Shown here: piece after piece, positions 44,908 through 53,855 of the stretch
Layout of the letters: each line of letters opens with the position of its first letter
How positions within the stretch are numbered: the first letter of the stretch is position 1
Assembly (NCBI RefSeq): GCF_004364335.1
Contig: NZ_SOCR01000011.1
Span: 1-64,000 of the forward strand
Length of the DNA: 64,000 nt
Reading direction: 5' to 3'
From: Pseudomonas graminis
Lineage (GTDB): Bacteria > Pseudomonadota > Gammaproteobacteria > Pseudomonadales > Pseudomonadaceae
Made by a program: the position numbers and the translations under genes
Notes under the pieces: generated by a model
What the model was told of the DNA's origin: nothing
The model's input: the letters and a program-made list of their open reading frames with translations, nothing else
Database searches by the model: none

Positions 44908-45315
44908 TCAGGCCGTTGTGCTGACCGTGCCTTTCATCAGGTTCAGCAGCGCGCCCTGCTGAGCGTTCAACTGAGCCATGGTCCCGGAAATCTGCTGCTG
45001 GATAGCCATGACCTGGGCAGATTTCTCCTCATCCGACGCTTTGCTGTTCTGAGCGGCGGCCAGCTGAGCCTGCTGCTGTAGCAAAATCTTCTGGGTCTCC
45101 TTGATCTGCTCTTGCAGTTGCTGGATCGCCTGGTCCTGAGGGCTCGACGCCGCACCTGCCTTGCCGGCACCCGTCGCTTGAGGGTCCCCATAGACGTTGC
45201 CACGCAACTCGACGCTGGCGGTCTTGGCATCGCTCTTGGTGGAGTCGTCGGTTTTGACGGCAGCCGTGAACACGCTGGAGTAAGCACCCAACGAGCTGGT
45301 GTTGATGGTTGTCAT
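44908..45315 (-). CDS. FlxA-like coiled-coil protein (paralogue 1)
   Basis: From the ATG at 45315 (AAGGAG 6 nt upstream) the product has 135 residues, starting MTTINTSSLGAYSSVFTAAV. A central coiled coil, QAIQQLQEQIKETQKILLQQ with QAQLAAAQ, is rich in Gln, Leu and Ala, followed by DEEKSAQVMAIQQQISGTMA. It resembles the FlxA-like family, small coiled-coil proteins of unknown role. No signal peptide. It is a clear paralogue of the next gene upstream. Confidence 0.7.
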   Translation of the reverse strand: MTTINTSSLGAYSSVFTAAVKTDDSTKSDAKTASVELRGNVYGDPQATGAGKAGAASSPQDQAIQQLQEQIKETQKILLQQQAQLAAAQNSKASDEEKSAQVMAIQQQISGTMAQLNAQQGALLNLMKGTVSTTA

Positions 45316-45391
45316 GATGAACTCCTTATGAGGTGCACTTTGTATCGGCAATCGTACAAAAATCTGAAGTCGAATTTATTGCAGACGCACA

Positions 45392-45425
45392 AACGCCCCA
45401 CGACCGAAGTCATGGAGCGTCTTTT
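45392..45425 (-). terminator. Possible hairpin after FlxA-like paralogue 2
   Basis: ACGCCCCA and TGGAGCGT flank a short loop with one mismatch. The T-tract on the minus strand is short (GTTTGTG), so termination is weak at best. Confidence 0.35.
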
Positions 45426-45440
45426 CTCGGAATCAGTGAA

Positions 45441-45881
45441 TCAGGCAGTGGTGTTGATGCTGCCGGACTTCTGCAGTTGCAAAAGCGCCGCCTGCTCCGT
45501 GGACAGGCTGGCGGTGGTCGACGAGATCTGCCCTTGTATGGCCATCACCCGCGCCGATTTTTCTTCGTCGGAGCCGGAGCTCGCCTGAGCGGCAGCCAGT
45601 TGCTGTTGCTGCTCCTGCAAGCGCTTCTGGGTTTCCTTGATCTGCTCTTCCAGCTTGGCGATGGCCTGTTCGCTGGTGCTGGAAGAATCAGACGCCCCGC
45701 CTGCCCCACCGGCACCGCCCGCGCCACCGGCTGCAGTCGCTGTCGTCGACGCAGACGCCGAAGTGGCATCTGTGGTGGTGGAGGTGTCGCTGTCAGCCGC
45801 CGCGGTGGTGGCGTCTTTCTTGACCGCGACGGTAAAGCTGGTGGAATACGAACTCAATGAGGATGTACTGATGGTGGTCAT
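45441..45881 (-). CDS. FlxA-like coiled-coil protein (paralogue 2)
   Basis: The 146-residue protein from ATG 45881 (AGGAG 6 nt upstream) shares with paralogue 1 the N terminus (MTTISTSSLSSYSTSFTVAV), the core EEQIKETQKRLQEQQQQLAA and DEEKSARVMAIQGQIS. They differ in the linker, which here is a long Ser/Thr/Ala and Gly-Gly-Ala repeat (about residues 25-60). The tandem arrangement points to a local duplication with linker expansion. Function unknown. Confidence 0.7.
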   Translation of the reverse strand: MTTISTSSLSSYSTSFTVAVKKDATTAAADSDTSTTTDATSASASTTATAAGGAGGAGGAGGASDSSSTSEQAIAKLEEQIKETQKRLQEQQQQLAAAQASSGSDEEKSARVMAIQGQISSTTASLSTEQAALLQLQKSGSINTTA

Positions 45882-45939
45882 ACCGATCTCCTGTCTGGGT
45901 ACAACCGCTATCGACCCCTCCCCCCTCAACTCCATGACA

Positions 45940-46731
45940 TTACTGTATCTCGAATGTATCAGCGTCGAGACAAGCCGGAAATTTCTCGCGGTACGCCGCG
46001 AGACTCTGCGCGGACAGGCTGACTTGGAACACGCCATCGGCCTCGCCGATGTTCAGCAAGCTCTCGCCCTGGAAGTCCAGCACCTGGCTGTCACCTGTGT
46101 ACGCAAAGCCCTTGCCATCGATCCCGACGCGATTCACTGCCGCGACGTAACACAGGTTTTCGATGGCCCTCGCCGGCAGCAAGCGGTTCCAGTGCAGACG
46201 GCGCGCGCCCGGCCAGTTGGCGGTATAGAGCAACAGATCGGTGTTATGGGCGTCACGGCTCCACACCGGAAAACGCAGGTCGTAGCAGATCAGAGGACGA
46301 ATCCGCCAGCCCTTGAGTTCGAATTGCACCTGGCGCTCGCCCGGGCTGTAATGCTCGTGCTCGCCGGCCATTCTGAACAGATGGCGCTTGTCGTAGTGCA
46401 GCAGCTCGCCGTCCGGTCGCGCCCACAGCAGGCGATTGCGATGGCTGCCGTCAGCGGCGCGAATGATCACGCTGCCGGTCACCACGGCATCCAGTTGCCT
46501 GGCCTGGGCCAGTATCCACCGGGCCGTCGGGCCCTCTTCGGGCTCGGCCAGGATTTCGGACTCCATGGTAAAGCCGGTGGTGAACATCTCCGGCAGGATC
46601 ACCAGATCCGCGCCCTTGGCCTGAGCCAGCAACTCTTCGAAGTGGGCATGGTTCGCCGGGGCGTCGTGCCAGACCAGCGTGGTCTGGACCAGCGCGATGT
46701 TCAGGTTGGGCAGCGTACTCAGATCGCGCAT
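45940..46731 (-). CDS. Omega-amidase / carbon-nitrogen hydrolase (YafV-like)
   Basis: The 263-residue protein is a nitrilase-superfamily enzyme with the catalytic triad visible: Glu48 (VILPEMFTTGF), Lys115 (YDKRHLF) and Cys149 (RPLICYDLRFP). Close relatives (YafV/Nit2) hydrolyse alpha-ketoglutaramate or alpha-ketosuccinamate. It overlaps the upstream aminotransferase gene by 13 bp, and such pairs run a transaminase with glutamine as donor while the amidase removes the keto-acid amide. This fits methionine salvage. Confidence 0.9.
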   Translation of the reverse strand: MRDLSTLPNLNIALVQTTLVWHDAPANHAHFEELLAQAKGADLVILPEMFTTGFTMESEILAEPEEGPTARWILAQARQLDAVVTGSVIIRAADGSHRNRLLWARPDGELLHYDKRHLFRMAGEHEHYSPGERQVQFELKGWRIRPLICYDLRFPVWSRDAHNTDLLLYTANWPGARRLHWNRLLPARAIENLCYVAAVNRVGIDGKGFAYTGDSQVLDFQGESLLNIGEADGVFQVSLSAQSLAAYREKFPACLDADTFEIQ

Positions 46732-47867
46732 AGTTTTTCCGCCGCCAAACGCAGCGTCTCCTCACGCTTGGGAAAGCACAGCCGGATCAGCCGCTGACCT
46801 TCAGGCGGACTCTGATAGAAAACAGAAATCGGAATGCTCGCCACGCCATGTTCGCGGGTCATCCACAGCGACATGTCGACGTCATTGAGGTCCGGGCGGA
46901 TCTGCGAGTAATCGACGAGCTGAAAGTAGGTGCCGCTGGCCCGCGTGAAGGTGAAGCGCGAGGCTTCCAGGCGATCGCAGAAATAGTCGCGTTTGGCCTG
47001 ATAGAACGCCGGCAGTTCGTCGACGTGCTCAGGGTGCGACGCCATGAAATCAGCCAGCGCCCACTGCAGCGGTGTGACGCCGCAGAATGCGACGAACTGA
47101 TGGATCTTCCGCGCCTCAGCGGTCAGTGCCGGCGGCGCAACGAGGTAGCCGGTTTTCCAGCCGGTGACGTGGTAGGTCTTGCCGAACGAACTGACCACAA
47201 AGGCGCGTTGATAGAGTTCGTCATGGGCCAACACGCTGGCGTGCTGCAGGCCGTCGAAGACCAGGTGTTCATAGACCTCGTCGCTGAGCACGTAGATGTC
47301 CCGGTCACGAATCAATGCAGCCAGGCGATCCAGTTCTTCGCGGGTGATCAGCGCGCCGCTGGGGTTGTGCGGGGTGTTGATGACGATCATGCGTGTGCGA
47401 GGGCTCAAGGCGGCGCTGAGCTTTTCCCAGTCGATGGCGAAGTCACCGTCCTTGAGTTGCACATGCACGGTGCGCCCGCCGGCCAGTTCCACCGAAGGGG
47501 CATAACTGTCGTAGCACGGGTCGAAAACGATGACTTCATCGCCGGTACTCACGACGGTTTGAATGGCGCAGAAGATGGCGTGGGTGGCGCCGGGGGTGAT
47601 GGTGATTTCGCTGTCGACGCCGACCTGACGGCCGTAGCATCGGGAGATTTTGGCGGCAACCTGCTCGCGCAATGCCGGCAGGCCAGCCATTGGCGCGTAT
47701 TGATTGTTGCCGTCCATCACGCGGCGGCAAAGGGCTTCACGCAGTGCGTCGGGCCCATCGAAATCGGGAAAACCCTGAGACAGATTGATCGCCCCGGTTT
47801 CGGCGGCAAGCTGAGACATCACAGTAAAAATGGTGGTGCCAACGTTCGGCAGTTTGCTGGTGATCAT
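46719..47867 (-). CDS. Methionine aminotransferase, PLP-dependent class I/II (YbdL-like)
   Basis: The ATG at 47867 (GCAGGAAAA upstream) gives 382 residues. It is a fold-type I aminotransferase with INLSQGFPDFDGP near the N terminus and a substrate-binding NTPHNPSGALI; the PLP lysine is in VVSSFGKTYHVTGWK. The close relative YbdL prefers methionine and aromatic amino acids. The omega-amidase gene overlaps its 3' end, which supports a glutamine-coupled transaminase (as MtnE in salvage of 2-keto-4-methylthiobutyrate). Confidence 0.88.
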   Translation of the reverse strand: MITSKLPNVGTTIFTVMSQLAAETGAINLSQGFPDFDGPDALREALCRRVMDGNNQYAPMAGLPALREQVAAKISRCYGRQVGVDSEITITPGATHAIFCAIQTVVSTGDEVIVFDPCYDSYAPSVELAGGRTVHVQLKDGDFAIDWEKLSAALSPRTRMIVINTPHNPSGALITREELDRLAALIRDRDIYVLSDEVYEHLVFDGLQHASVLAHDELYQRAFVVSSFGKTYHVTGWKTGYLVAPPALTAEARKIHQFVAFCGVTPLQWALADFMASHPEHVDELPAFYQAKRDYFCDRLEASRFTFTRASGTYFQLVDYSQIRPDLNDVDMSLWMTREHGVASIPISVFYQSPPEGQRLIRLCFPKREETLRLAAEKLCAI

Positions 47868-47940
47868 GGGGTTTTCCTGCTCCACTCCCGACACCTGGAG
47901 GGCTCGGGGACTCGCAGAATAGCCCAGATGTCGCGCACAA

Positions 47941-47966
47941 AAAAAGGCGCCACTGGCGCCTTTTCC
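47941..47966. terminator. Terminator of der, bidirectional
   Basis: GGCGCC (47946-47951) pairs with GGCGCC (47955-47960) extended by A/T runs (AAAAA and TTTT), with eight or more T residues on the minus strand. Confidence 0.85.
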
Positions 47967-47985
47967 GAGAAAGACCTTTACACGA

Positions 47986-49458
47986 TCAGCGCTTGTCGCG
48001 GCGCTTTTTGTCGGCTTTCTTGTGGTGCGACATCATCCGGCGCTTCTTGTTGACCTGGCGGTCGGTCAGCGTGTTCTTGTTGCCTTCATACGGGTTCTCG
48101 CCGCCCTTGAACTCGATGCGGATCGGCGTACCGACCAGCTTGAGCACACGGCGATAGGTGTTCTCGAGATACCGGACGTACGACTTCGGTACTTTCTCGA
48201 CCTGGTTACCGTGGATCACGATCAACGGCGGGTTCGCGCCACCCAAGTGGGCGTAACGCAGCTTGATGCGGCGGCTGCCCACCATCGGCGGAGCATGCTC
48301 GCTGACCGCGTCTTCCAGAATCTGGGTCAGGCGGCTGGTCGGCCAACGGGTCACAGCGGATTTGAACGAGTTCTGCACCGACTGATACAGGTTGCCCACG
48401 CCCGTGCCGTGAAGCGCCGAGATGAAGTGGATGTCGGCGAAGTCGACGAAGAACAACCGACGCTCCAGCTCGACCTTCACGTAGTCGCGCTCGCTCGGCA
48501 CCATGCCATCCCACTTGTTCAGCGCGATGACCAGGGCTCGACCGGACTCAAGGGCAAAGCCCAGCAGGTTGAGGTCGTGGTCGACGACGCCTTCACGGGC
48601 GTCCATCACGAAGATCACTACGTTGGCGTCTTTGATCGCCTGCAGGGTTTTCACCACAGAGAACTTTTCAACTTCTTCGTGGATCTTGCCGCGCTTGCGT
48701 ACACCGGCAGTGTCGATCAGCGTGTACTTTTCCTCGTTGCGTTCGAACGGGATGTAAATGCTGTCGCGGGTGGTACCGGGCTCGTCGTAGACGATAACGC
48801 GGTCTTCACCGAGCATGCGGTTGACCAGCGTCGACTTGCCGACGTTAGGGCGACCGATGATGGCGATCTTGATGCCGTCCTTCTCGCTTGGGCCCGGAAT
48901 GCGCTTGGCTTCCTGACCTTCGGCGACAACTTCCTCTTCTTCGCCTTCTTCGACTTCGTCAGCGTCTTTCGGGAAATCGCGCAGGGCGATTTCGAGCATC
49001 TGCGTGATGCCTCGACCGTGGGCGCCGGCGACCGGAATCGCGTCACCCATGCCCAGCGGTGCAAACTCGGCGCGGGCCATGTCAGGGTCGATGTTGTCGA
49101 CCTTGTTGGCAACGACGTAGGACGTCTTGTTGCGCTTGCGCAGGTGCTCGCCAATCATCTGGTCGGCGGCTGTGAAGCCTGCTTTGGCGTCAACAAGGAA
49201 CAACACGACATCGGCTTCTTCGATGGCCAGCAGCGACTGCTCGGCCATTTTTTCGTCCATGCCGTGTTCGTCACCGGAGATACCGCCGGTGTCGATCAGG
49301 ATGTAGGAGCGCCCTTGCCACTTGGCCTCACCGTATTGGCGATCACGGGTCAGACCGGACAAGTCGCCGACGATGGCGTCGCGAGTCCTGGTCAGGCGGT
49401 TGAACAAGGTGGACTTGCCGACGTTCGGTCGACCCACCAGGGCGATTACGGGAACCAT
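47986..49458 (-). CDS. der: Ribosome biogenesis GTPase Der (EngA)
   Basis: Der has two GTPase domains in tandem and acts in 50S assembly. The ATG at 49458 (GGAG 6 nt upstream) gives 490 residues. P-loops GRPNVGKSTLFNRL and GRPNVGKSTLVNRM, their DTGG/DTAG motifs and NKVD/NKWD are all present; the linker between domains is acidic (VEEGEEEEVVAEG). A C-terminal KH-like domain and a Lys/Arg-rich tail (MMSHHKKADKKRRDKR) follow. It is downstream of bamB but separated from it by a terminator. Confidence 0.98.
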   Translation of the reverse strand: MVPVIALVGRPNVGKSTLFNRLTRTRDAIVGDLSGLTRDRQYGEAKWQGRSYILIDTGGISGDEHGMDEKMAEQSLLAIEEADVVLFLVDAKAGFTAADQMIGEHLRKRNKTSYVVANKVDNIDPDMARAEFAPLGMGDAIPVAGAHGRGITQMLEIALRDFPKDADEVEEGEEEEVVAEGQEAKRIPGPSEKDGIKIAIIGRPNVGKSTLVNRMLGEDRVIVYDEPGTTRDSIYIPFERNEEKYTLIDTAGVRKRGKIHEEVEKFSVVKTLQAIKDANVVIFVMDAREGVVDHDLNLLGFALESGRALVIALNKWDGMVPSERDYVKVELERRLFFVDFADIHFISALHGTGVGNLYQSVQNSFKSAVTRWPTSRLTQILEDAVSEHAPPMVGSRRIKLRYAHLGGANPPLIVIHGNQVEKVPKSYVRYLENTYRRVLKLVGTPIRIEFKGGENPYEGNKNTLTDRQVNKKRRMMSHHKKADKKRRDKR

Positions 49459-49494
49459 GCGGCTCTCCACTTCGTTATTTCAGAAAATACAAAA

Positions 49495-49513
49495 GCCGCT
49501 GCAAGGCAGCGGC
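49495..49513 (-). terminator. Terminator of bamB
   Basis: GCCGCTGC (49495-49502) pairs with GCAGCGGC (49506-49513), followed on the minus strand by TTTTGTATTTTC. A second hairpin GGCCCC/GGGGCC lies at 49544-49562. Confidence 0.75.
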
Positions 49514-49607
49514 CGGAGTTCGGAGCAACGCCGAAACGTCGCAGGCCCCATAAAAGCGGGGCCGCCCGGGGAAGCCGAAACACGACCTCCCCAAGCATAG
49601 ACAGCCA

Positions 49608-50759
49608 CTACTTGATCGTCAGCGCTTCCAGCTTGCCGCTGTTGCCGAAGACGTAAATGGTGCTGCCGGAGACCAGCGGGCGAGCCCGCAGGCCATCGCT
49701 GTCAATCTTTTCACGGGCGACGAAATGGCCGTCGACCTGACTCAGCAGGTGCAGATAACCTTCCATGTCACCCACCGCGACGTAGCTGGAGAACACTTCC
49801 GGCGCACCAAGTTGGCGACGGGCCAGCGAGTCGTTGCTCCACAGACCGGTGGAAGAGCGCTCATCGATGCCCTCCACGGTACCGTTGGCCAGCGAGACGT
49901 AAACGCTGCCGAAGCCTTGCGCCACACCCGAATAGCTGGAGGCATCACGCTGCCACAGCACACGACCGCTCTGAAGTTCCAGACCGGCTACGCGGCCCTG
50001 ATAGGTCGCGACATACAGCGTGTTGCCGGACAACAGCAAGCCGCCGTCGATGTCGACCACGCGATCCAGTTCGGAACGCCCCGTCGGAACGGCAACGCGC
50101 TGCTCCCAGGCCGGGACGCCGTTGTTGATGTCCAGCGCCACGACCTTACCGGTCGACAAACCTGCAATGGCCAGCGCAGGGGTGGCAATCGGTGCACCGG
50201 TGCCACGCAGTGTCAGAACAGCAGGGCTGCTCTCGTAGATCCAGCGCTGATCACCGGTGACGGCGTCATAACCGATAACCCGGTCATCCTGGGTCTGGGC
50301 AACCACAACGCTGCCGTTGGTGGCCGGAGCGGACAGCACTTCACTGGTCGCCTTGGCTTTCCACTTCTGCTCGCCGGTCGCTTCGTCAAGAACGATGACT
50401 TCGCCACGCAACGTGCCGAGCATGACCAGACCAAAACCTACGCCGACGGCGCCGGAGACCGGTTGATCAAGTTCTTTTTTCCAGACCACGTCGCCGTTGC
50501 TGCGATTGATCGCCATGACCAGACCGTTCGCATCGGCAGCGTAGATGTTCTCGCCGTCGATGGCCGGAACCAGCATGTTGTAGATGTCGCCCTGACCGTC
50601 ACCGACGGAGCGGCTCCACAACTTCTGCAGGGTCACTTCCTGTTTGAAGTCGACGAGTTCTGCCGGAGGCAGCTCTTTCTTGCTGTTGCTGCTGCAACCC
50701 GCGGCCAGAATGGCCAGAGCCAGCAATGCTGCATGTTTCCAACGAATCACGTCACGCAT
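49608..50759 (-). CDS. bamB: Outer membrane assembly lipoprotein BamB
   Basis: BamB is the beta-propeller lipoprotein of the BAM complex that inserts outer membrane proteins. The 383-residue precursor has a lipobox LAAGC (Cys22) and then PQQ-type propeller blades; repeats such as ANGLVMAINRSNGDVVWKKE, VLDEATGEQKWKAK and YDAVTGDQRWIYE are clear. It overlaps the yfgM gene by 8 bp. Confidence 0.96.
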   Translation of the reverse strand: MRDVIRWKHAALLALAILAAGCSSNSKKELPPAELVDFKQEVTLQKLWSRSVGDGQGDIYNMLVPAIDGENIYAADANGLVMAINRSNGDVVWKKELDQPVSGAVGVGFGLVMLGTLRGEVIVLDEATGEQKWKAKATSEVLSAPATNGSVVVAQTQDDRVIGYDAVTGDQRWIYESSPAVLTLRGTGAPIATPALAIAGLSTGKVVALDINNGVPAWEQRVAVPTGRSELDRVVDIDGGLLLSGNTLYVATYQGRVAGLELQSGRVLWQRDASSYSGVAQGFGSVYVSLANGTVEGIDERSSTGLWSNDSLARRQLGAPEVFSSYVAVGDMEGYLHLLSQVDGHFVAREKIDSDGLRARPLVSGSTIYVFGNSGKLEALTIK

Positions 50760-51393
50760 CCCCTTTCGCCAGGTCGTCGAGCTTCATTTGCAGACCGCCA
50801 ACAGCCGCTTCTTCGGAAAGCGCCGCCTTGGCCTTTTTGTACGCAGCATAGGCATCATCGGTGCGACCCAGCTGAACCAGCAGGTCGCCGCGCAGCTCTT
50901 CACGGCTGGCCGCGAAGGACTTGTCGGCCTGACCGTCGAGCAGCTTCAGCGCGTCTTCAGCCTTGTTCTGTGCAGCGAGCACGCGAGCCAGACGCTGACG
51001 GGCGATCTCACCCAAGGTCGCGTTGACCGGCTTGTCGGTCACGGATTTCAGTTCGTTCGCGGCATCGTCCAGCTTGCCCGTGTCCACAGCCACTTTGGCC
51101 ACGAACAGACTGCCGTACTGAGCGTACGCGGTGCCGCCGAATTCGCTCTTCAGCTTACCGGCGATCTCGGCCACTCGGCCTGCATCGGCCTGGCCGCTGG
51201 GCGTCAGTGCGGTTTCCAGCAATTGCTGATACAGCGCCGAACCACCTTGCGCCTGGTTGTTCTGATAGTGCTGCCAGCCTTGCCAGCCCAACACCACGAT
51301 CACCGCCAGCAGGCCGCCGGTCAGCAGAGGCTTGCCGTTACGCTGCCACCAGTCCTTTACGGCAACCAGCTCATCATCATCGGTACTCGACAC
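50752..51393 (-). CDS. yfgM: YfgM family tetratricopeptide protein
   Basis: YfgM is an inner membrane TPR protein that associates with the SecYEG translocon and periplasmic chaperones. The start is GTG 51393 (AGGAG 8 nt upstream, then SSTDDDELVAVKDWW), giving 213 residues; an ATG upstream at 51435 would run into hisS. One membrane helix (about residues 21-41, LLTGGLLAVIVVLGWQGW) is followed by a periplasmic TPR part. It lies between hisS and bamB as in E. coli. Confidence 0.92.
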   Translation of the reverse strand: MSSTDDDELVAVKDWWQRNGKPLLTGGLLAVIVVLGWQGWQHYQNNQAQGGSALYQQLLETALTPSGQADAGRVAEIAGKLKSEFGGTAYAQYGSLFVAKVAVDTGKLDDAANELKSVTDKPVNATLGEIARQRLARVLAAQNKAEDALKLLDGQADKSFAASREELRGDLLVQLGRTDDAYAAYKKAKAALSEEAAVGGLQMKLDDLAKGDA

Positions 51394-51431
51394 CCCAATA
51401 CTCCTATTCGCTAAATCGGCTTTTATCTGCT

Positions 51432-52721
51432 TCAACCCTGCGGGATGCAGGTGGCCAGGTGCTCGGACAGAGCATCCCAGGCAATATTCTGTTGCTCGCC
51501 CTGACCACGCAGCGGCTTGACGCCCACTTCCTTGCGCGCAAGCTCTTCGTCGCCAAGGATCAACGCGTACAACGCGCCGCTCTTGTCGGCCTTCTTGAAC
51601 TGGCTCTTGAAGCTGCCAGCCCCGGCATTGACTTGCAGACGCAGGTTCGGCGCCTGATCGCGCAAGCGCTCGGACAGCGTCAGTGCTGCCAGTTCGGCGG
51701 CCTCGCCGAATGCGCAGACGTAAACGTCGACCGTACGAGCGATCTCTTCGGGAATCTGCTCGAGGGTTTCCAGCAGCAGCACCAGACGCTCGATACCCAT
51801 GGCAAAGCCCACGCCCGAGGTCGGCTTGCCGCCCATCTGCTCGACCAGACCGTCGTAACGGCCGCCCGCACAGACAGTGCCCTGAGCGCCGAGCTGGTCA
51901 GTGACCCACTCGAATACGGTCTTGCTGTAGTAATCCAGGCCGCGGACCAGCTTCGGGTTGATCACGTACGGAATGCCCGCCGCGTCGAGACGCGCCTTCA
52001 GGCCTTCGAAGTGAACCCGGGATTCGTCGTCCAGGTAATCTGCCAGCTTGGGTGCATCGACCAATACCGCTTGGGTTTCAGGGTGTTTGGTGTCGAGCAC
52101 ACGCAGCGGGTTGGTCTTCAGGCGGCGCTGGCTGTCTTCGTCCAGTTGCTCGTGACGCGCCGAGAGATACTCGACCAGCGCTTCACGATAACGGCCGCGC
52201 GCTTCACTGGTGCCCAGGCTGTTGAGTTCCAGTTTGACCGCATTGCGGATGCCCAACAGGCCCCACAGGCGCCAGGTCAGGACAATCAGCTCGGCGTCGA
52301 TGTCCGGACCATCGAGGTTGAACACCTCGACACCGATCTGGTGAAACTGACGATAACGGCCTTTTTGCGGACGCTCGTGACGGAACATCGGGCCGATGTA
52401 CCAAAGCTTCTGCACCTGACCGCCGCCGGTGATGCCGTGCTCAAGGACCGCACGCACGCAGGCCGCTGTGCCTTCAGGGCGCAGGGTCAGCGAATCGCCA
52501 TTGCGGTCGGCGAACGTGTACATCTCTTTCTCGACGATGTCGGTGACTTCGCCGATGGAGCGCTTGAACAGGTCGGTGAACTCGACGATCGGCATGCGGA
52601 TCTGGCGATAACCGTAGTTATCCAGCAAACGCGATACGGTGCCTTCGAAATAGCGCCACAGCGGCGTCTGATCCGGCAGGATGTCGTTCATGCCACGAAT
52701 GGCTTGCAGAGACTTACTCAC
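51432..52721 (-). CDS. hisS: Histidyl-tRNA synthetase
   Basis: HisS charges tRNA-His. The 429-residue class II enzyme has the conserved stretches AIRGMNDILPDQTPLWRYF near the start, RPEGTAACVRAVLEHG, FRHERPQKGRYRQFHQIGVE (motif 2) and VRGLDYYSKTVFEW (His-A), plus the C-terminal anticodon-binding domain. It starts 21 bp after ispG and is followed by yfgM. Confidence 0.98.
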   Translation of the reverse strand: MSKSLQAIRGMNDILPDQTPLWRYFEGTVSRLLDNYGYRQIRMPIVEFTDLFKRSIGEVTDIVEKEMYTFADRNGDSLTLRPEGTAACVRAVLEHGITGGGQVQKLWYIGPMFRHERPQKGRYRQFHQIGVEVFNLDGPDIDAELIVLTWRLWGLLGIRNAVKLELNSLGTSEARGRYREALVEYLSARHEQLDEDSQRRLKTNPLRVLDTKHPETQAVLVDAPKLADYLDDESRVHFEGLKARLDAAGIPYVINPKLVRGLDYYSKTVFEWVTDQLGAQGTVCAGGRYDGLVEQMGGKPTSGVGFAMGIERLVLLLETLEQIPEEIARTVDVYVCAFGEAAELAALTLSERLRDQAPNLRLQVNAGAGSFKSQFKKADKSGALYALILGDEELARKEVGVKPLRGQGEQQNIAWDALSEHLATCIPQG

Positions 52722-52742
52722 AAATATTCCTTGGAAACTGGG

Positions 52743-53852
52743 TTAGCCGCGCGCGATCAGCGCTGCGTCGGCCTCGACCTTTTCGGCCGCTCTCTGACGG
52801 ATCAAGCGTTCAAGCTGATCCACCAGATTATCATTTGTCAGCTTTTGCGCCGGCTTGCCGTCGATGTAGATCAGGTTCGGCGTGCCACCGGTCAGACCGA
52901 CGTGGGCTTCTTTCGCCTCGCCGGGACCGTTCACCACGCAGCCGATTACCGCGACATCCAGCGGGACCAGCAAATCTTCAAGGCGCCCTTCCAGCTCGTT
53001 CATGGTCTTGACCACATCGAAATTCTGCCGCGAGCAACTCGGGCAGGCGATGAAGTTGATGCCACGGGAACGCAGGCGCAGCGACTTGAGGATGTCGTAA
53101 CCGACCTTCACTTCTTCCACCGGATCGGCAGCCAGCGAAATACGAATGGTATCGCCGATCCCTTCGGCCAGCAGCATACCTAGGCCGACGGCCGATTTCA
53201 CTGTGCCCGAGCGCAAACCGCCTGCTTCAGTGATACCCAGGTGCAACGGCTGAATGATTTGTTTGGCCAGGAGGCGATAAGCCTCGACCGCCATGAACAC
53301 GTCGGAGGCCTTGACGCTGACTTTGAAGTCCTGGAAATCCAGACGATCCAGATGCTCGACGTGACGCAGCGCAGACTCGACCAACGCAGCCGGCGTGGGC
53401 TCGCCGTACTTCTTCTGCAGGTCTTTTTCCAGCGAACCGGCGTTGACGCCGATACGGATCGGAATGCCGCGGTCACGGGCCGCTTCCACCACCGCGCGGA
53501 CGCGGTCTTCGCGGCCGATATTGCCCGGGTTGATCCGCAGGCAATCGACGCCCAGTTCGGCAACGCGCAGGGCGATTTTATAATCGAAGTGGATGTCAGC
53601 GACCAGCGGGACCTTGACCAGCTGCTTGATACGGCCAAAGGCCTCGGCAGCGTCCATGTCGGGGACCGATACGCGGACGATGTCCACGCCGGCGGCTTCC
53701 AGACGGTTGATCTGAGCCACAGTGGCCGCGACGTCATTGGTGTCGCTGTTGGTCATGCTCTGCACTGCGATCGGGGCATCGCCACCGACCGGCACCGAGC
53801 CGACCCAGATTTTACGAGATTCGCGACGTTTGATCGGAGATTCGCCGTGCAT
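52743..53852 (-). CDS. ispG: 4-hydroxy-3-methylbut-2-enyl diphosphate synthase (flavodoxin/ferredoxin)
   Basis: IspG converts MEcPP to HMBPP in the MEP isoprenoid pathway, using a 4Fe-4S cluster. The 369-residue product has the TIM-barrel N-terminal part (VGGDAPIAVQSMTNSDTND) and the cluster cysteines in FIACPSCSRQNFD and VIGCVVNGPGEAKEA. It starts 3 bp after rodZ and precedes hisS. Confidence 0.98.
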   Translation of the reverse strand: MHGESPIKRRESRKIWVGSVPVGGDAPIAVQSMTNSDTNDVAATVAQINRLEAAGVDIVRVSVPDMDAAEAFGRIKQLVKVPLVADIHFDYKIALRVAELGVDCLRINPGNIGREDRVRAVVEAARDRGIPIRIGVNAGSLEKDLQKKYGEPTPAALVESALRHVEHLDRLDFQDFKVSVKASDVFMAVEAYRLLAKQIIQPLHLGITEAGGLRSGTVKSAVGLGMLLAEGIGDTIRISLAADPVEEVKVGYDILKSLRLRSRGINFIACPSCSRQNFDVVKTMNELEGRLEDLLVPLDVAVIGCVVNGPGEAKEAHVGLTGGTPNLIYIDGKPAQKLTNDNLVDQLERLIRQRAAEKVEADAALIARG

Positions 53853-53855
53853 GAC

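Noticed and set aside
48022..49656. Long plus-strand frame opposite der
   Set aside because: Shadow of the der GTPase.
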